Shown here: positions 11,758 to 22,762 of the stretch, in pieces | How positions within the stretch are numbered: the first letter of the stretch is position 1 | How the letters are laid out: each line of letters begins with the position of its first letter | Notes under the pieces: generated by a model | What the model was told of the DNA's origin: nothing | The model's database searches: none | What the model saw: only the letters and a program-made list of their open reading frames with translations | Program-made: the position numbers and the translations under genes | Source: Rhizophagus irregularis | Lineage: Eukaryota; Glomeromycota; Glomeromycetes; Glomerales; Glomeraceae | Direction: 5' to 3' | Length of the DNA: 64,000 nt | Assembly (NCBI RefSeq): GCF_026210795.1 | Contig: NC_089455.1 | Coordinates: 2,542,001 to 2,606,000 of the forward strand

Positions 11758-11873
11758 GGAACTTGCTTTAATGAATCGGGAATCCCTAATCTCTGTAACA
11801 TTAATTATAGATAATCTATAAAAGATTATGAGTCACAGCGCCAGATGTGATTAACAATAAAGATAGGGGCAAG

Positions 11874-11885
11874 GGCTATAAATAC
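11874..11885 (+). promoter_or_regulatory. TATA box of the small gene
   Basis: The phrase GGCTATAAATACC is a strong TATA element. It sits about 80-85 bp before the ATG at 11964. This would give a start site near 11905 and a 5' leader of about 60 nt. Confidence 0.6.
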
Positions 11886-11963
11886 CAGCATTTTTAACTC
11901 TTCTCATAATATTAGGTTCCTAAACTCCATAACTCTTAATAATCAAAGAAAAGAAACAAAATT

Positions 11964-12227
11964 ATGACAACCCCAAACTATACCACAAATTCAAAATCCA
12001 ATTCTAAAGCAAATGGAGTTGTGAGAGGTGCATACGGAACTCAGCTTCCTCTTTCTTCTGTGACGAAGTCTAGTGAAAAACCGAAAAAAGCAACATCGTC
12101 AGTTATCTTTACCTCCAAACCTGTTCCTAGTGAAAAAAAATCGAGGTATCCGTATACATCGTCAGGTTCTGGTAACGTTACCTTTACCCCCAAACCTGAT
12201 AATTCTTCTTCCAACTCTAACAGATGA
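11964..12227 (+). CDS. Small Ser/Thr/Lys/Pro-rich protein, 87 aa, unknown function
   Basis: This single-exon frame begins at an ATG in an A-rich context (CAAAATTATG) behind a clear TATA box. The 87-residue product is rich in serine, threonine, lysine and asparagine, and probably disordered. It holds two weak internal repeats, SSVIFTSKPVPS and GNVTFTPKPDNS. There is no signal peptide or membrane segment. I do not recognise a family. The strong promoter and higher GC than the surroundings argue for a real gene rather than a chance frame. It stands alone between transposon remains. Confidence 0.6.
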   Translation: MTTPNYTTNSKSNSKANGVVRGAYGTQLPLSSVTKSSEKPKKATSSVIFTSKPVPSEKKSRYPYTSSGSGNVTFTPKPDNSSSNSNR

Positions 12228-12553
12228 AGACAGTTCCAAATTGTTAATATACGGAAGAAAATTTTGTTTATTGAAACATGAATATTTGTATTTTTTTTTT
12301 ATAATTAGTTATTATGTGTACTTTTATTATATAGTTATTATGTAATTTCAATAATCAATTACGACTATTAGGATTTTTTTATTTATACTAATAGATTTAG
12401 GTTATTTACTGCATGTTACATTTATGAATAACTTACCGTAACATCTATCAAATGTATTAGTCTTGGATTTATTGAAATATCATAATAAAGTATTATCTTT
12501 CTTGTTTAATATGTGTATGTTACATGAGATGTGGAATGAATCTGTAAAATCAG

Positions 12554-15500
12554 CAGTGATGTTAAATGACATTGTCATTTGGCTAATTTTCAAATGACTT
12601 CAAATGATATCTGGCATTTAAAAAAAATCATTTGCAAATGATAAATGACAAAATGACACGTCATTTTTAAGTAACAATTGCGACAATTGTGCACATAATT
12701 AATTTGTTGATCATAACTCCAAAAAGCATATTGATAATATCCAAAAATAGCTTGCAATGTATATTTAAATTTGGGAAGTCTTCTGTTAATAATGTTAATA
12801 ATGTGATTCAGGAGTCAAAAATTTAGGAGATATGCGACACAAATTTATTATTTGTTTGTTGAATCTAAAGATTTATCGATCTCTTTTTTCACACTTCACA
12901 TTCTCAGTTTTTTAAAGCATATTTCGTATTTCAGTATATACTAGTTAATAGTTTGTAGGAATTAAAATGGGCAAAGAAAAGCACAATTTTCGTGAATTTT
13001 TTTTTCATGTATAAGAAAGCATACTTTGCTTCTTGCCACTTCTAAACCTGAATGTCATGTACCTAATAAAGCAATATTATGTCGTAATCATTTAAAAAAG
13101 TGTGAAAATTTTGCATCTGAATATCATGAGTGAAAGGCAAGAAATTTTGTCACGTAAAGTTCCTGAAGATGAAAAAAAGAATAAAGGAACACCAATATTA
13201 GATAATGAAAAGAGTGTAGAAACTGCTAAATTTACCAACACTGTACCATCTACCTCTTCTGTTATTAAACAAACAACTTTATCAAGATATGTATCATGCC
13301 CATTGTCTAAGAAAGATAATCATCATTTTGAAAATCTCATATTATTAATGATGGTATCAAATGGTTTATCATTTACTTTTCTGAAAAATAAAGAGACACA
13401 AGAGGTTTTTAGATTTATTGCACCTGCATTGAAACTTCCAGGACGTCATGCTATCAGTAATCGTATTCTCTCCAAATCTGCGAAACAATTAACCCAATCA
13501 ATTGTAGAGCAGGCAAAAGCTGATGTAATTGGTGTTACTGCAGCTTTTAATGGCTGGACTAACGTGAAACAAGAACATCTTTTTGGAGTCGTATTTATTA
13601 CTTCATCTGGCAAAACATTAATTTGGGGGTTAAAGACATTAGCGATCAACGGTCTAAAACTGATGATGTTAAAGTGTTGATTAAAAGCTTGATGAATAAT
13701 GCTGAATTAAAACAAATAAAAATTAACTGCTATGTTTCTGATTCTGCTGGAGAGTATGCTGTAGCAAGGTAAATATTATTTGATTTTGTAATTAAAGGTT
13801 GTAGATTAATACAATTTTATTTTATTTTTTTAGACGCCAATTAAGAATAGAATATCCAAATAAGGTATTTTTACCTTGTATGGCTCATCAAATGAATTTG
13901 GTTGTAGGTGATATTTTTAAGGAATCACTTCAAACAAGTATCAAAAAATGCAGTTCGTGTTGTAAGCTATTTTCATTCTTCTCCATATTTCACTGGATTA
14001 TTAAGAAATGAACAAAATTCATGTTATGGACAAACAATAGCATTGATAACTCCATATGAAACACGCTGAAATAGTTATTACTTCTGTTTTCACAGTATCA
14101 TTTTAAAAACAGAATTAGCCTTAAAGATATATTTTCGGCAAATCACCCGATTTCTGATGATTAGTTCCTAATCGGCCATTTTTTTTTTTATTATTTCAGA
14201 CCTTAATTACAAAATGTTCATCTGAACGTATTGGAACACCAAGTACAGTACTTCTCAAACTGGAATATCTCGTCAATGTTATAAAACTAATACAAATAAT
14301 GAAAATAAGTGTCTCCCATCTGATATAATTGAAATTATTAATGATCCAAAGTTTGGACTCAATTATTTGAACTACAAAATTTATTGTTACCGATATGTGG
14401 TGCATTGAACAAATTACAAAGAGATGTTTCTCGTTTATATGAAATTACACATTATTTTGGTTGGATAATTAAAATGTTTTCCTCTCACAAGGATAAAAAA
14501 TTTGGTAATTGCATGATAGGAAAATTGGAATCACGTTGGGCACAATAGGAACAGCCTTTATTGTTTCTTTCAGTTGTTCTTCATCCAAAATATCGAATTT
14601 CAAAATTTAATTCTTCTAATAAAAAGATTTCTTATACACATTTTGAACAGTGGCTCATATATTACTATCAAGCATGGTTTAATGAAATGCCAACAAGAAT
14701 TTTTCGGGATTATTTATCATATCAGCGAGAGTTATTCCCTTTTAATCCTGAAATTTATAATCAATTTGAAGAAAATATTATTGATTTCTGGGAATCTGCG
14801 TTAATGCAACTTCAGTAGAGTGCCTTTGGTAAAATATGGGTTTTTTGCATTCAAAACACCGAAATCGGCTACATATAAGTATATTTTATATATTTACTCA
14901 AATGATTTATTGTGCAAAATCAATACTAATACAATTTAATATTTTGTAGCATAAAAAAGTCTTGGTTATGACTCAATTGTGAAGTGATATATTATGCAAA
15001 AGAAAACGTAAAGAAATAGAAATTTCTGAAAGACAATATAAACAATTGCTTGCTGAACCAATACAATAATATGAATCAGAAGATGATGATGAAAACAATG
15101 ATGATAGTGAATTTACATTTAATGCTTTTAATGATAGTGATACTGAAAAATTAGAAGAAACTTCTATTATTAATGATTGTAATGTTAATGATACCTTTGA
15201 AAAATATGACAATAATAATATTCTTAATCCTGAGCAATAGACTAAAATAATTGAAAGTTGGATTAAAATAGTTAATACAGAAAATGATTCAAATAATTTA
15301 GATAGCAGAGAAGTTGAGCCTTATGATTTTGAAGTAGGAGGGCATGATACTCAACCAGTTCCATTAGCTAAATGCAAATTACTTGAATTGTTTAATGATT
15401 CTTTAGAAGCTTCAATTTATATGATATGATTCAATAATAAATTTTAAATAAATAAATTTACATTTTAAATGATACTAAATGATTATCAACTGAAAATAAT

Positions 15501-15653
15501 AAATATATTAATTAATTTTGGCCGGCATTAAAAATCACATGATATAATTTCAAATGACAAATATTGCTTATCATTTACTCTCCGAAATGACATAATGTCA
15601 TGTGTCATGTCACTAATGTTATTTGTGTCATTTCATATTACTTTACATCACTA
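12554..15653 (+). mobile_element. hAT transposon, decayed
   Basis: This element of about 3.1 kb starts CAGTGATGTTAAATGACA and ends with the inverted form of TAGTGATGTAAAGTAAT. The ends fit the hAT pattern (Y-A-R-N-G). Many AAATGACA subterminal repeats lie inside both ends, as usual for hAT transposase binding sites. No perfect 8-bp target duplication is left. It carries a broken hAT transposase gene on the plus strand. Confidence 0.75.
12967..15429 (+). pseudogene. hAT-family transposase, broken
   Basis: Fragments in order on the plus strand: a BED-like zinc finger near 13030-13115 (CHVPNKAILC, then HLKKC); a DUF659-like block at 13330-13680 (NGLSFTFLKNKETQEVF, FNGWTN); a continuation after a frame change near 13640; an in-phase intron at about 13769-13833; the hAT signature CMAHQMNLVVGDI near 13880-13920; a C-terminal piece with VVLHPKYRI at 14561-14818; and an acidic tail to 15429. 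Several frameshifts and stop codons (for example 14069-14071 and 14546-14548) show that it is dead. The order of the motifs leaves little doubt about the family. Confidence 0.85.
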
Positions 15654-16044
15654 TTCAAAGCTGGATTAATTTCATTAAATTTGGCAATTTTTTGTTTGAG
15701 AATTTCATATGACAATGATCCAGGATCACGCTTACTTATAATAAAGGTCATCGTAGAAAATTGACCCTTTACTAATAGTTTTTACCTTACTTTTTTCTTA
15801 AATTCTATTGGTTAATTAGCTAAAAAGGAAAAAAATCATAACAATGTAATATAAAATTTCATTTTATAGTAGGATCTGCAAAGAATTTTATATATGATTT
15901 TTACCTTAGGCCTGGAGGTGACCTATCTTATAAGTAAGCGGGGTCCTCAACAATTCCCATGAATATCGCTGATATAATAAATGAAAAAACAGCAAATAAA
16001 ACTAAAAATAGCATGCTTTCTGAAGAGTTGAATAATGTCAAACT

Positions 16045-16195
16045 TAGAGCTCCTAATGAGTCAAGTTGAGTCGAGTCACGAGTCAAAAACCTTAATTTTA
16101 AAGTACTTTTTATTAAGTTAGAATATAATTAAACGAAAATTTACAATTATGTGAGTCAAAAATGCGAGTTTATGCGAGTCATTTTTGGAGCTCTA
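16045..16195. mobile_element. hAT-type MITE, 151 bp
   Basis: The element starts TAGAGCTCC and ends GGAGCTCTA. It is flanked by a perfect 8-bp duplication GTCAAACT (16037-16044 and 16196-16203). Inside it repeats GAGTC/GACTC phrases. The 8-bp duplication and TIR form are diagnostic of hAT. Its ends resemble those of the larger element at 19032-19903 (TAAAGCTCC). Confidence 0.85.
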
Positions 16196-16941
16196 GTCAA
16201 ACTGGATATGATACAGATAGAGTAATGTGTAGTAATTTTATTATAAGTTTATTAGTAAATCAAGTTTTTTTTAAATATTAATTTTTTTTAATATGCAATT
16301 CTTTTATGTAAATGCACTGGAAAAAAAGTTTATTTTATACTGTATACCTACTACATGTGAAAATGAGAATTTAACCTGATTTATTAATAAAAATATATTA
16401 CTTTATTATGTATATTATCATAACTACAATTTTTACAATTATATTTTTTTTCAGTTAAAATAATAATAACAGCCTGAATCCCTCTCTCTGAATTGTAATA
16501 ATAGTGCTTAAAAGAAAATCTGAAGAATTATAATACTTAATATAACACTAATGGAATAATGCCATGTCTCAAAAATTTCTGTTTATTTTTAAGATCTTTT
16601 GCGAAATAGAAGATCGCATGTAGTACATCTTTGTTTGAATTTACAACCCCCTATTTCAATTGTAATAAAAAATCAGAATATTTGTTTATCATGAATCAAG
16701 ATCTATAGATGACAAATCATACTAATTCCTATTCAAAATAGATTAATGTATTATTAGCTATACACATAATTTGAATGTACTAATATCAGTAGAATAATAA
16801 AAATATATCATTTATCTGAGAATATGTAAATCATAGATTTTAATTTTTTTTTAACAATACCTTATCTTATGATCTGCATATAAATCAGGATGTATTTTTT
16901 TTATTAGTAATTCAGAACTACATAATGAAATAGAACTAGAG

Positions 16942-17419
16942 TTACAATCCACAAATAATCTGTTAACTGTTATCTGAATCTGTCAGATTAGTTTGGTAAA
17001 AAATATCTGAAAGTCAGATAATTACATCATCTGGATATCCTTAACAGATTATCTAGATCATCTGATTATTAAACATAATTCTGGCCAATTATGTAGTGCC
17101 AGCCAGAATTACAATAGCAATAGTTATATAATCTTAGATAAAAGGTTTAGCTATTGAATAAGTTATATTATACAAAATTTTTGCTAATTTTTTGTGTTAT
17201 ATGATATTATACAAAAATTCATAATTTTAGCCAGAACTATGAATTTAGTCCAATTTAAGTTCAAGATATCTTACAGATATTTAAAGGAATTATCTGAATG
17301 ATTTGTTACAAATATCCTTCATCTGTCTTTATTTGATCTGTCTACAAAATTTTTATCTATTATCTGAAAATATTGGGATATTCGGTCATAGATACAGATG
17401 GAAGATAGATAGATTGTAA
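16942..17419. mobile_element. Probable MITE with TTACAATC ends
   Basis: The left end reads TTACAATCCA and the right end is the inverted form of TTACAATCTA. The inside is full of ATCTG/CAGAT phrases, many of which pair across the element. No clear target duplication is visible, so the boundaries are tentative. Confidence 0.4.
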
Positions 17420-17689
17420 TACTAAATAGAACATACCAGAACTTTAGGAAAAATTCATCAGTATAGCAACACAAAAATATTGTTCTTGGTTAGGGTTATT
17501 AATAGATTCATTTAAAAATAAAGCTTTTGCAGTCCACTTGATAAATGACATAATTAAATCACATGCCTAATACTAACTGCAAATATAATTTACATAAACT
17601 AATTACATATTACTACACATGAAATATGCAAAGCTAAGCCACTCATTTAATTTAAAAAAAAAAATGAGTAACAAAGTAAATAAAGTAGT

Positions 17690-20052
17690 AATAATAATTC
17701 TCTTAAGCAGTTACCAGAGAGATAATAGAACTCATTATTGGTAAAACCTTCTTTTCATATTTTTCATCATAATAGTAATAACCTTTATTACATTTACCAT
17801 ATTCATTAGTATATTAACCATATCCATCATATCCATCATTATTGTCTGAATCATCTGGTATCTCTTTTTCAGAATTATTAGAATTAAAGGCATCATTGAT
17901 TGAATTGGGATTGCCATTATTTATATTAATAAGGTCTGAAAAATTAAAATTATAAAATACAGGAATAGGTAAAGTTGATTCACTTACCTCAGCTAAAATT
18001 ATCTTTGATGCATTAATCTAATTATCTGAAATCTTCTCTTTAGAATTAATAATAGAGTCATCTTGATCATCAGATAATTCATTGTTAGGATTTTTGAAAA
18101 AATAATTAATAATGGTTTGAATCTGATTATCAGATAATTTTGCAGTAGAATTTACATTTCACACTATATATTTTAATATATTTGATTTATTAATTTCCTA
18201 TTTTTTCAGTAAACTCATAAACCTTTTTGGTTCTATTGATGCATTGATATAAAGTATTTCATTTGGTGTCAGAATTGTATGCAAAAATAAAATCGTAAAT
18301 CAATCCTTTAGTTTTTTTTATGTTACCTTTTCTTTGATCATAATTTTATTTATACTATTATCCAATCCTATAATAAAATTTCTTCAGTATAAAATTTTCA
18401 TCTGATTAGCCTTTATCTTCAGTACATTGCATTCTCATATAAGCAGTTTATATTTTACAATACATCTAAACTTAATAATTTTATTAAAACCCTCTAGGAC
18501 TCTATCTTTTTCTAGCAATTATTTTTTTTATGGCTCGTAAGTGAAATTTCAGTTATATGTTTTTTTTTCAGATCCATCTATAGTAAAATCAAATACATCC
18601 TGCACAATATTTTCTATTTCTTTCTTTTTATATATATGATTGAAATTTTTTATTTACAAAAGAGGTGGGTCCTTTTAAGATACTTAAGTTTTTAATAGAC
18701 GATTTATACAATAATTTCTTTTTCCTATTCCTCTACCTAATTTCATTACTAACCTTTTCCTTATCCATTTTATCTAAGAAAAAATCCATTTTCTTATCTT
18801 TTAATAATTTAATATTCACATTATTATTAGATGCTAATATTTTTAGTAATATTTCTAATATTGCTTCCTTATTATTTTATGGTTGTCTATTCACTACTAC
18901 AATTCTTTTCTACCATCATAAGCTTAATCTTAAGCTCTAAATTTTTCTGCTTTAATTTCTTTATTTTAGCATCATGTCTTTCATTATATTTCTTATTTGC
19001 TTTTAAAAACTCAATATTCCTATGCTTAAGTTAAAGCTCCGAATGGTTCGGGCTAAACTGGGAAACCGATCTGAAACTGGCTCAAAATTTGGTTCGGTTC
19101 AGTTTGGGTATTAGAACCAAAAAACTGGCGGTTCAAGTTCGGTTTAATCCGATTTTTTATAAAAATGCAAAAAATCGAATAGCCGGCCATCTAGTGATCA
19201 TACAAAGTCGAGCCATATATCATTGGATCCTTATGACGAGACGCGTCGAATGGTGGTAAGATCATGTCTCTAGCATCGATAGATAGCTTGCTAATGCCAA
19301 TTTTTTATAAATTATTTAGCATGAATTAACTTACAATCTATTAATGCTAGAGATATGATTTCACTGCCATTCGACTCGTCTCATCGAGACGAATCCAATG
19401 AGTCCTAATTCATATTTGTATGACCATTAGACAACAAATAAATTCATGTATCGGAATTTTTAATTTTTAATGCTCGAAAATTTTAAAAAAATGCGAAACT
19501 TGATATTATTCGCCATCTAGTGGTCGTACACGTACGAATTTATATTCATTGGATTCATTTCACTGAGACGCGTTGAATGGTGCTAAGATCATGTCTTTAA
19601 CACTGATAGATAGCTTGCTAATTCCAATTATTGATAAATCATTTAGCATAGGTTAACATGTGATCTATCGATGCTAGAGACATGGTCTTACCACCATTCG
19701 ACGCGTCTCATCGAGACGAATCCAATGATATATGGCTTGACGTTATACGATCACTAGATGGCCAGCTATTCGATTTTTCGCATTTTTATAAAAATCGGAT
19801 TAAACTGAACCGAACTGCTGGTTTTTCGGTTCAGTTCTTACGGATTTTGGCTCTAATCTGAACTGTCTATAATCCGGACCAAACCGACCCGTTTGGAGCT
19901 TTAGCTTAAGTTCAGCTATTTCAGCATCAAACACTAAGTTTATTTTTAAGATTGAGAATTATAGTATTCTTTTTCCTAAACTCTGCATTCTTAACCTCAA
20001 GCTTGATATTTTTAACTTCAAATTCTGTTTTAATAATTCAAGTTCAGATGAC
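17690..20052 (-). pseudogene. Decayed coiled-coil protein gene, split by a MITE
   Basis: On the minus strand an ATG near 20052 starts MSSELELLKQ followed by a Leu/Lys-rich heptad-like stretch (ISSLRLRMQSL). The frame is interrupted by the 872-bp hAT-type MITE (19032-19903) and resumes at 19024 with FLKANKKYNERHDAK and KIKKLKQKNLELKIK. Stops follow near 18895. Further down to about 17700 the strand encodes acidic Asn/Asp-rich sequence and ends with ISLVTA, as in the fragment at 10020-10400. It looks like one copy of a repetitive gene family with a coiled-coil head and an acidic tail. I believe such MSSELELL-type proteins are common in Rhizophagus, but that is recollection, not a search. Confidence 0.5.
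19032..19903. mobile_element. hAT-type foldback MITE, 872 bp
   Basis: The element starts TAAAGCTCC, ends GGAGCTTTA, and is flanked by a perfect 8-bp duplication GCTTAAGT (19024-19031 and 19904-19911). The two arms are inverted copies over several hundred bases, so the whole unit can fold back on itself. Each arm carries GGTTCGGTTC-like phrases and the GACGCGTCGAATGGTGGTAAG module related to the tandem units at 8213-8760. It interrupts the coiled-coil gene of the minus strand. Confidence 0.85.
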
Positions 20053-21890
20053 ATAATCTATATGTATAACTAATACATTGTATATATACATTCAAAATAA
20101 AAAGAATATCATGTAATTTTTCCTTACAGCCTGTAAATGAAATTTGCTAAGAAAAAGATTTTTTATTATATGCAAAAATAAATACAAAAAATCAGAACTT
20201 ACCTGTGATACATGATATCTATAGTATATTAATATCCTATTCTATTATTTTGTTTTTATCTACTTCAATAAATTCTGTGATTTGATTTGATTACTTTATT
20301 TATAAAATAAAAAATATTACTAGAGCAACTATTACTACATAAAAAATGTGAATATATCACTGATACATGTTGTGAATAAAAATACTAATTATTTCAGAAA
20401 ATGAACAGAAGTAATTTGCTAAAACCAAGTATTCTCAGGATTTTTTTTCAACACTTTCTAAAGGTATACAATAATATGAATAGATTCTATTTCACCATCA
20501 TATTGAAGATAAAAAGTATTTTTTTAAGTCATTTTATTTCTTCTATAAAAAAATAATAAGTAAACTTATTGGGAAGTTCTATTAATTCCCCTTATTTTTT
20601 CAGTAGTATTTACAGTATTGACTAAAACATAATTGGCTTATTTGAATTTTCTTATATATAAATCAAAGTTTTTTTGACTTAAATTTTGCTGGACCTTTCT
20701 AATTTTGACTTCCAGATTTTCAATGGTTGAATTATTATCAATTACTACAAGGAAAATACCTTTTTCAATCTTATTTCAAATAAAGCAGATAAGACGAATA
20801 TTACTAATAATGGAAGATATTTTGTTTTCTTAAATATAAGATCCATAATGAGAAAAAAATGAGTTCTCATATATACATAATTTTTAGCATATATATATTT
20901 TATTTTGCGTTATTTTATGAATATGATTTTTGCAAAAATGTTGGCTGAACTTTTACATATCTCTATATACTTTATATCTTGCTAGAAAAAAGTTAAGAAG
21001 GTATATGGTATAATTAGTATTGTTGTTTAATATTAAGAGTTCCATGAAAGCATATGCAAATAGAATTTTCTTACCTTTTCACATAGAAATCTATTAGAAA
21101 AACATATAGTTAGCTTTACATCAAGTAATCTTGAAATTGCAAAGTTCTTAGCCTTTTACAACTTATACTTTTGACAGTACTATTAACTAAGTGGACAAAT
21201 AAATTTAATGTGATAAACTGACCTTAATGCATATTTTCATTAAATAAATATATTTTTTGCAAAATGTTTAAATCAGAAAATAACATTAAATAAATAAAAT
21301 TTTTTAATTGTATAACATGATTTATTTTTCTATTGGTTGTTCTTTAAGTACATATCCTCTCTAAGTGCATGTGCATAGCCATGTATACACTTATGAAAAC
21401 GTTACTACTGTATTTTAAACTTTTGATAAATTTTACTCAACCCACATCTTTTATTTATTTATTTATGAGTTTTTCATTAAAATGCAAATTTATTTATCAT
21501 TATTTTTTTAATTTATAATAAACCTTACTTAACTCATATTTTAATTTTCAGATATTTTAACCTTTTATTATTTTGAATACCTCAAGTTCAGATTCTCAGA
21601 AATACCTTTACAGATACTAGATTATATGGGAATGATCAAAATGACCTTTTGCATAGTTATTAATCATAACCTTTTGCATAATTACCAGTTATAACCTTTT
21701 ATATAATTGCTAGTCATTTTTTATTTTCAGAGCATGCACCAAATTGTCACTATACATAAAACTGAAATTGGTTAATTTCAATCTTCAAAATGGTCAAAAT
21801 GGTCAAAATGATTTTGACTTGGACCCTTCCAAAAGTCATAATGGTCAAAATTACATTATAGTTATAATTTTATAGTAAACAATAATATTA
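20053..21890. other. Gene-free AT-rich stretch
   Basis: I see no gene. At about 21640-21715 a phrase ATAACCTTTTGCATAATT is repeated three times with variation, and near 21790-21850 CAAAATGGT is repeated. Nothing else stands out. Confidence 0.4.
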
Positions 21891-22094
21891 AAATTCAAAG
21901 TTAATAATCTCTGTATCCAGTAATTCAATTTTTATGATCTTTATATGGTTGGATTCAGCTCATCAAGAGGATTCCAATAATATGTATTTCCAATATTGAC
22001 AGAGATATTCACATTTAAAATTTGGTATTAAATAGTTATAATTTTTGTAATAAATAATAATATTAAAATTTAAAGTTAACAATCTCTACATTAA

Positions 22095-22617
22095 GGTTGC
22101 TAGAGAAACTAGGGAGGACCCCGGATATCTAATATAAAGGTCATAATGGACTTTTGGCCAAAAACACCCCTTTTTGCTGAAACTCAAAAAATCGTTTTTT
22201 GTAAATATCTCAGCATCCAGTAATTCAATTTTAATGAACTTTTTTTTATTTTGTAGCCCTCATTTAGCTCTACAATTTAAAAAAAAGTTCATCAAAATTG
22301 GACCACTGGATGCCGAGATATTTACAAAAAACGATTTTTTGAGCCCCTGAAAAATGGGCCAATCTGCCGAAAGTGTGACTTATGACCTGTTTTGGAGATA
22401 TCCGGGGTCCTAACTAGGGGGTTTTAGCAAGTTGGCAAAATGCCGAAATGGTGAAAGTCTTATTAAAAAGTTGGCAAAACTCTGGAGAAAAGCGAAACCT
22501 AACAAAACTTATTATAAATACTGAAACTGCTGAAAATTTACTGAAACTATAATAAAACTATAGTAAAATTTTGGAGAAACTAATCATAGAATTTTGGAGA
22601 GGTTTAGGCAGGCAACC
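22095..22617. mobile_element. TTAA-type MITE, copy 2 (interrupted)
   Basis: This is the same family as 343-587: the left end is GGTTGCTAGAGAAAC and the right end GGTTTAGGCAGGCAACC. It is flanked by TTAA (22091-22094) and TTAC (22618-22621). Without the nested 300-bp element and its duplication it would be about 218 bp. The internal CTGAAACT phrases match copy 1. Confidence 0.75.
22113..22412. mobile_element. 300-bp foldback element nested in the MITE
   Basis: The ends carry AGGACCCCGGATATCT and its exact inverse. A 5-bp duplication ACTAG flanks it (22108-22112 and 22413-22417). The halves are strongly complementary, for example AAATCGTTTTTTGTAAATATCTC against its inverse in the right arm, so it forms a long hairpin. 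It has no coding capacity. A 5-bp duplication does not settle the superfamily. Confidence 0.75.
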
Positions 22618-22762
22618 TTACTCTACATCCAGTAATTTGATTTTATGATATTTATGCAGTTGGATTTAACTCATTGAAAAGATTCTAATAATATATATTT
22701 TGTATCTGTAGTATTAATATTGATGAAGTTATTTATATTTAAAATTTTATATTAAATTATAA

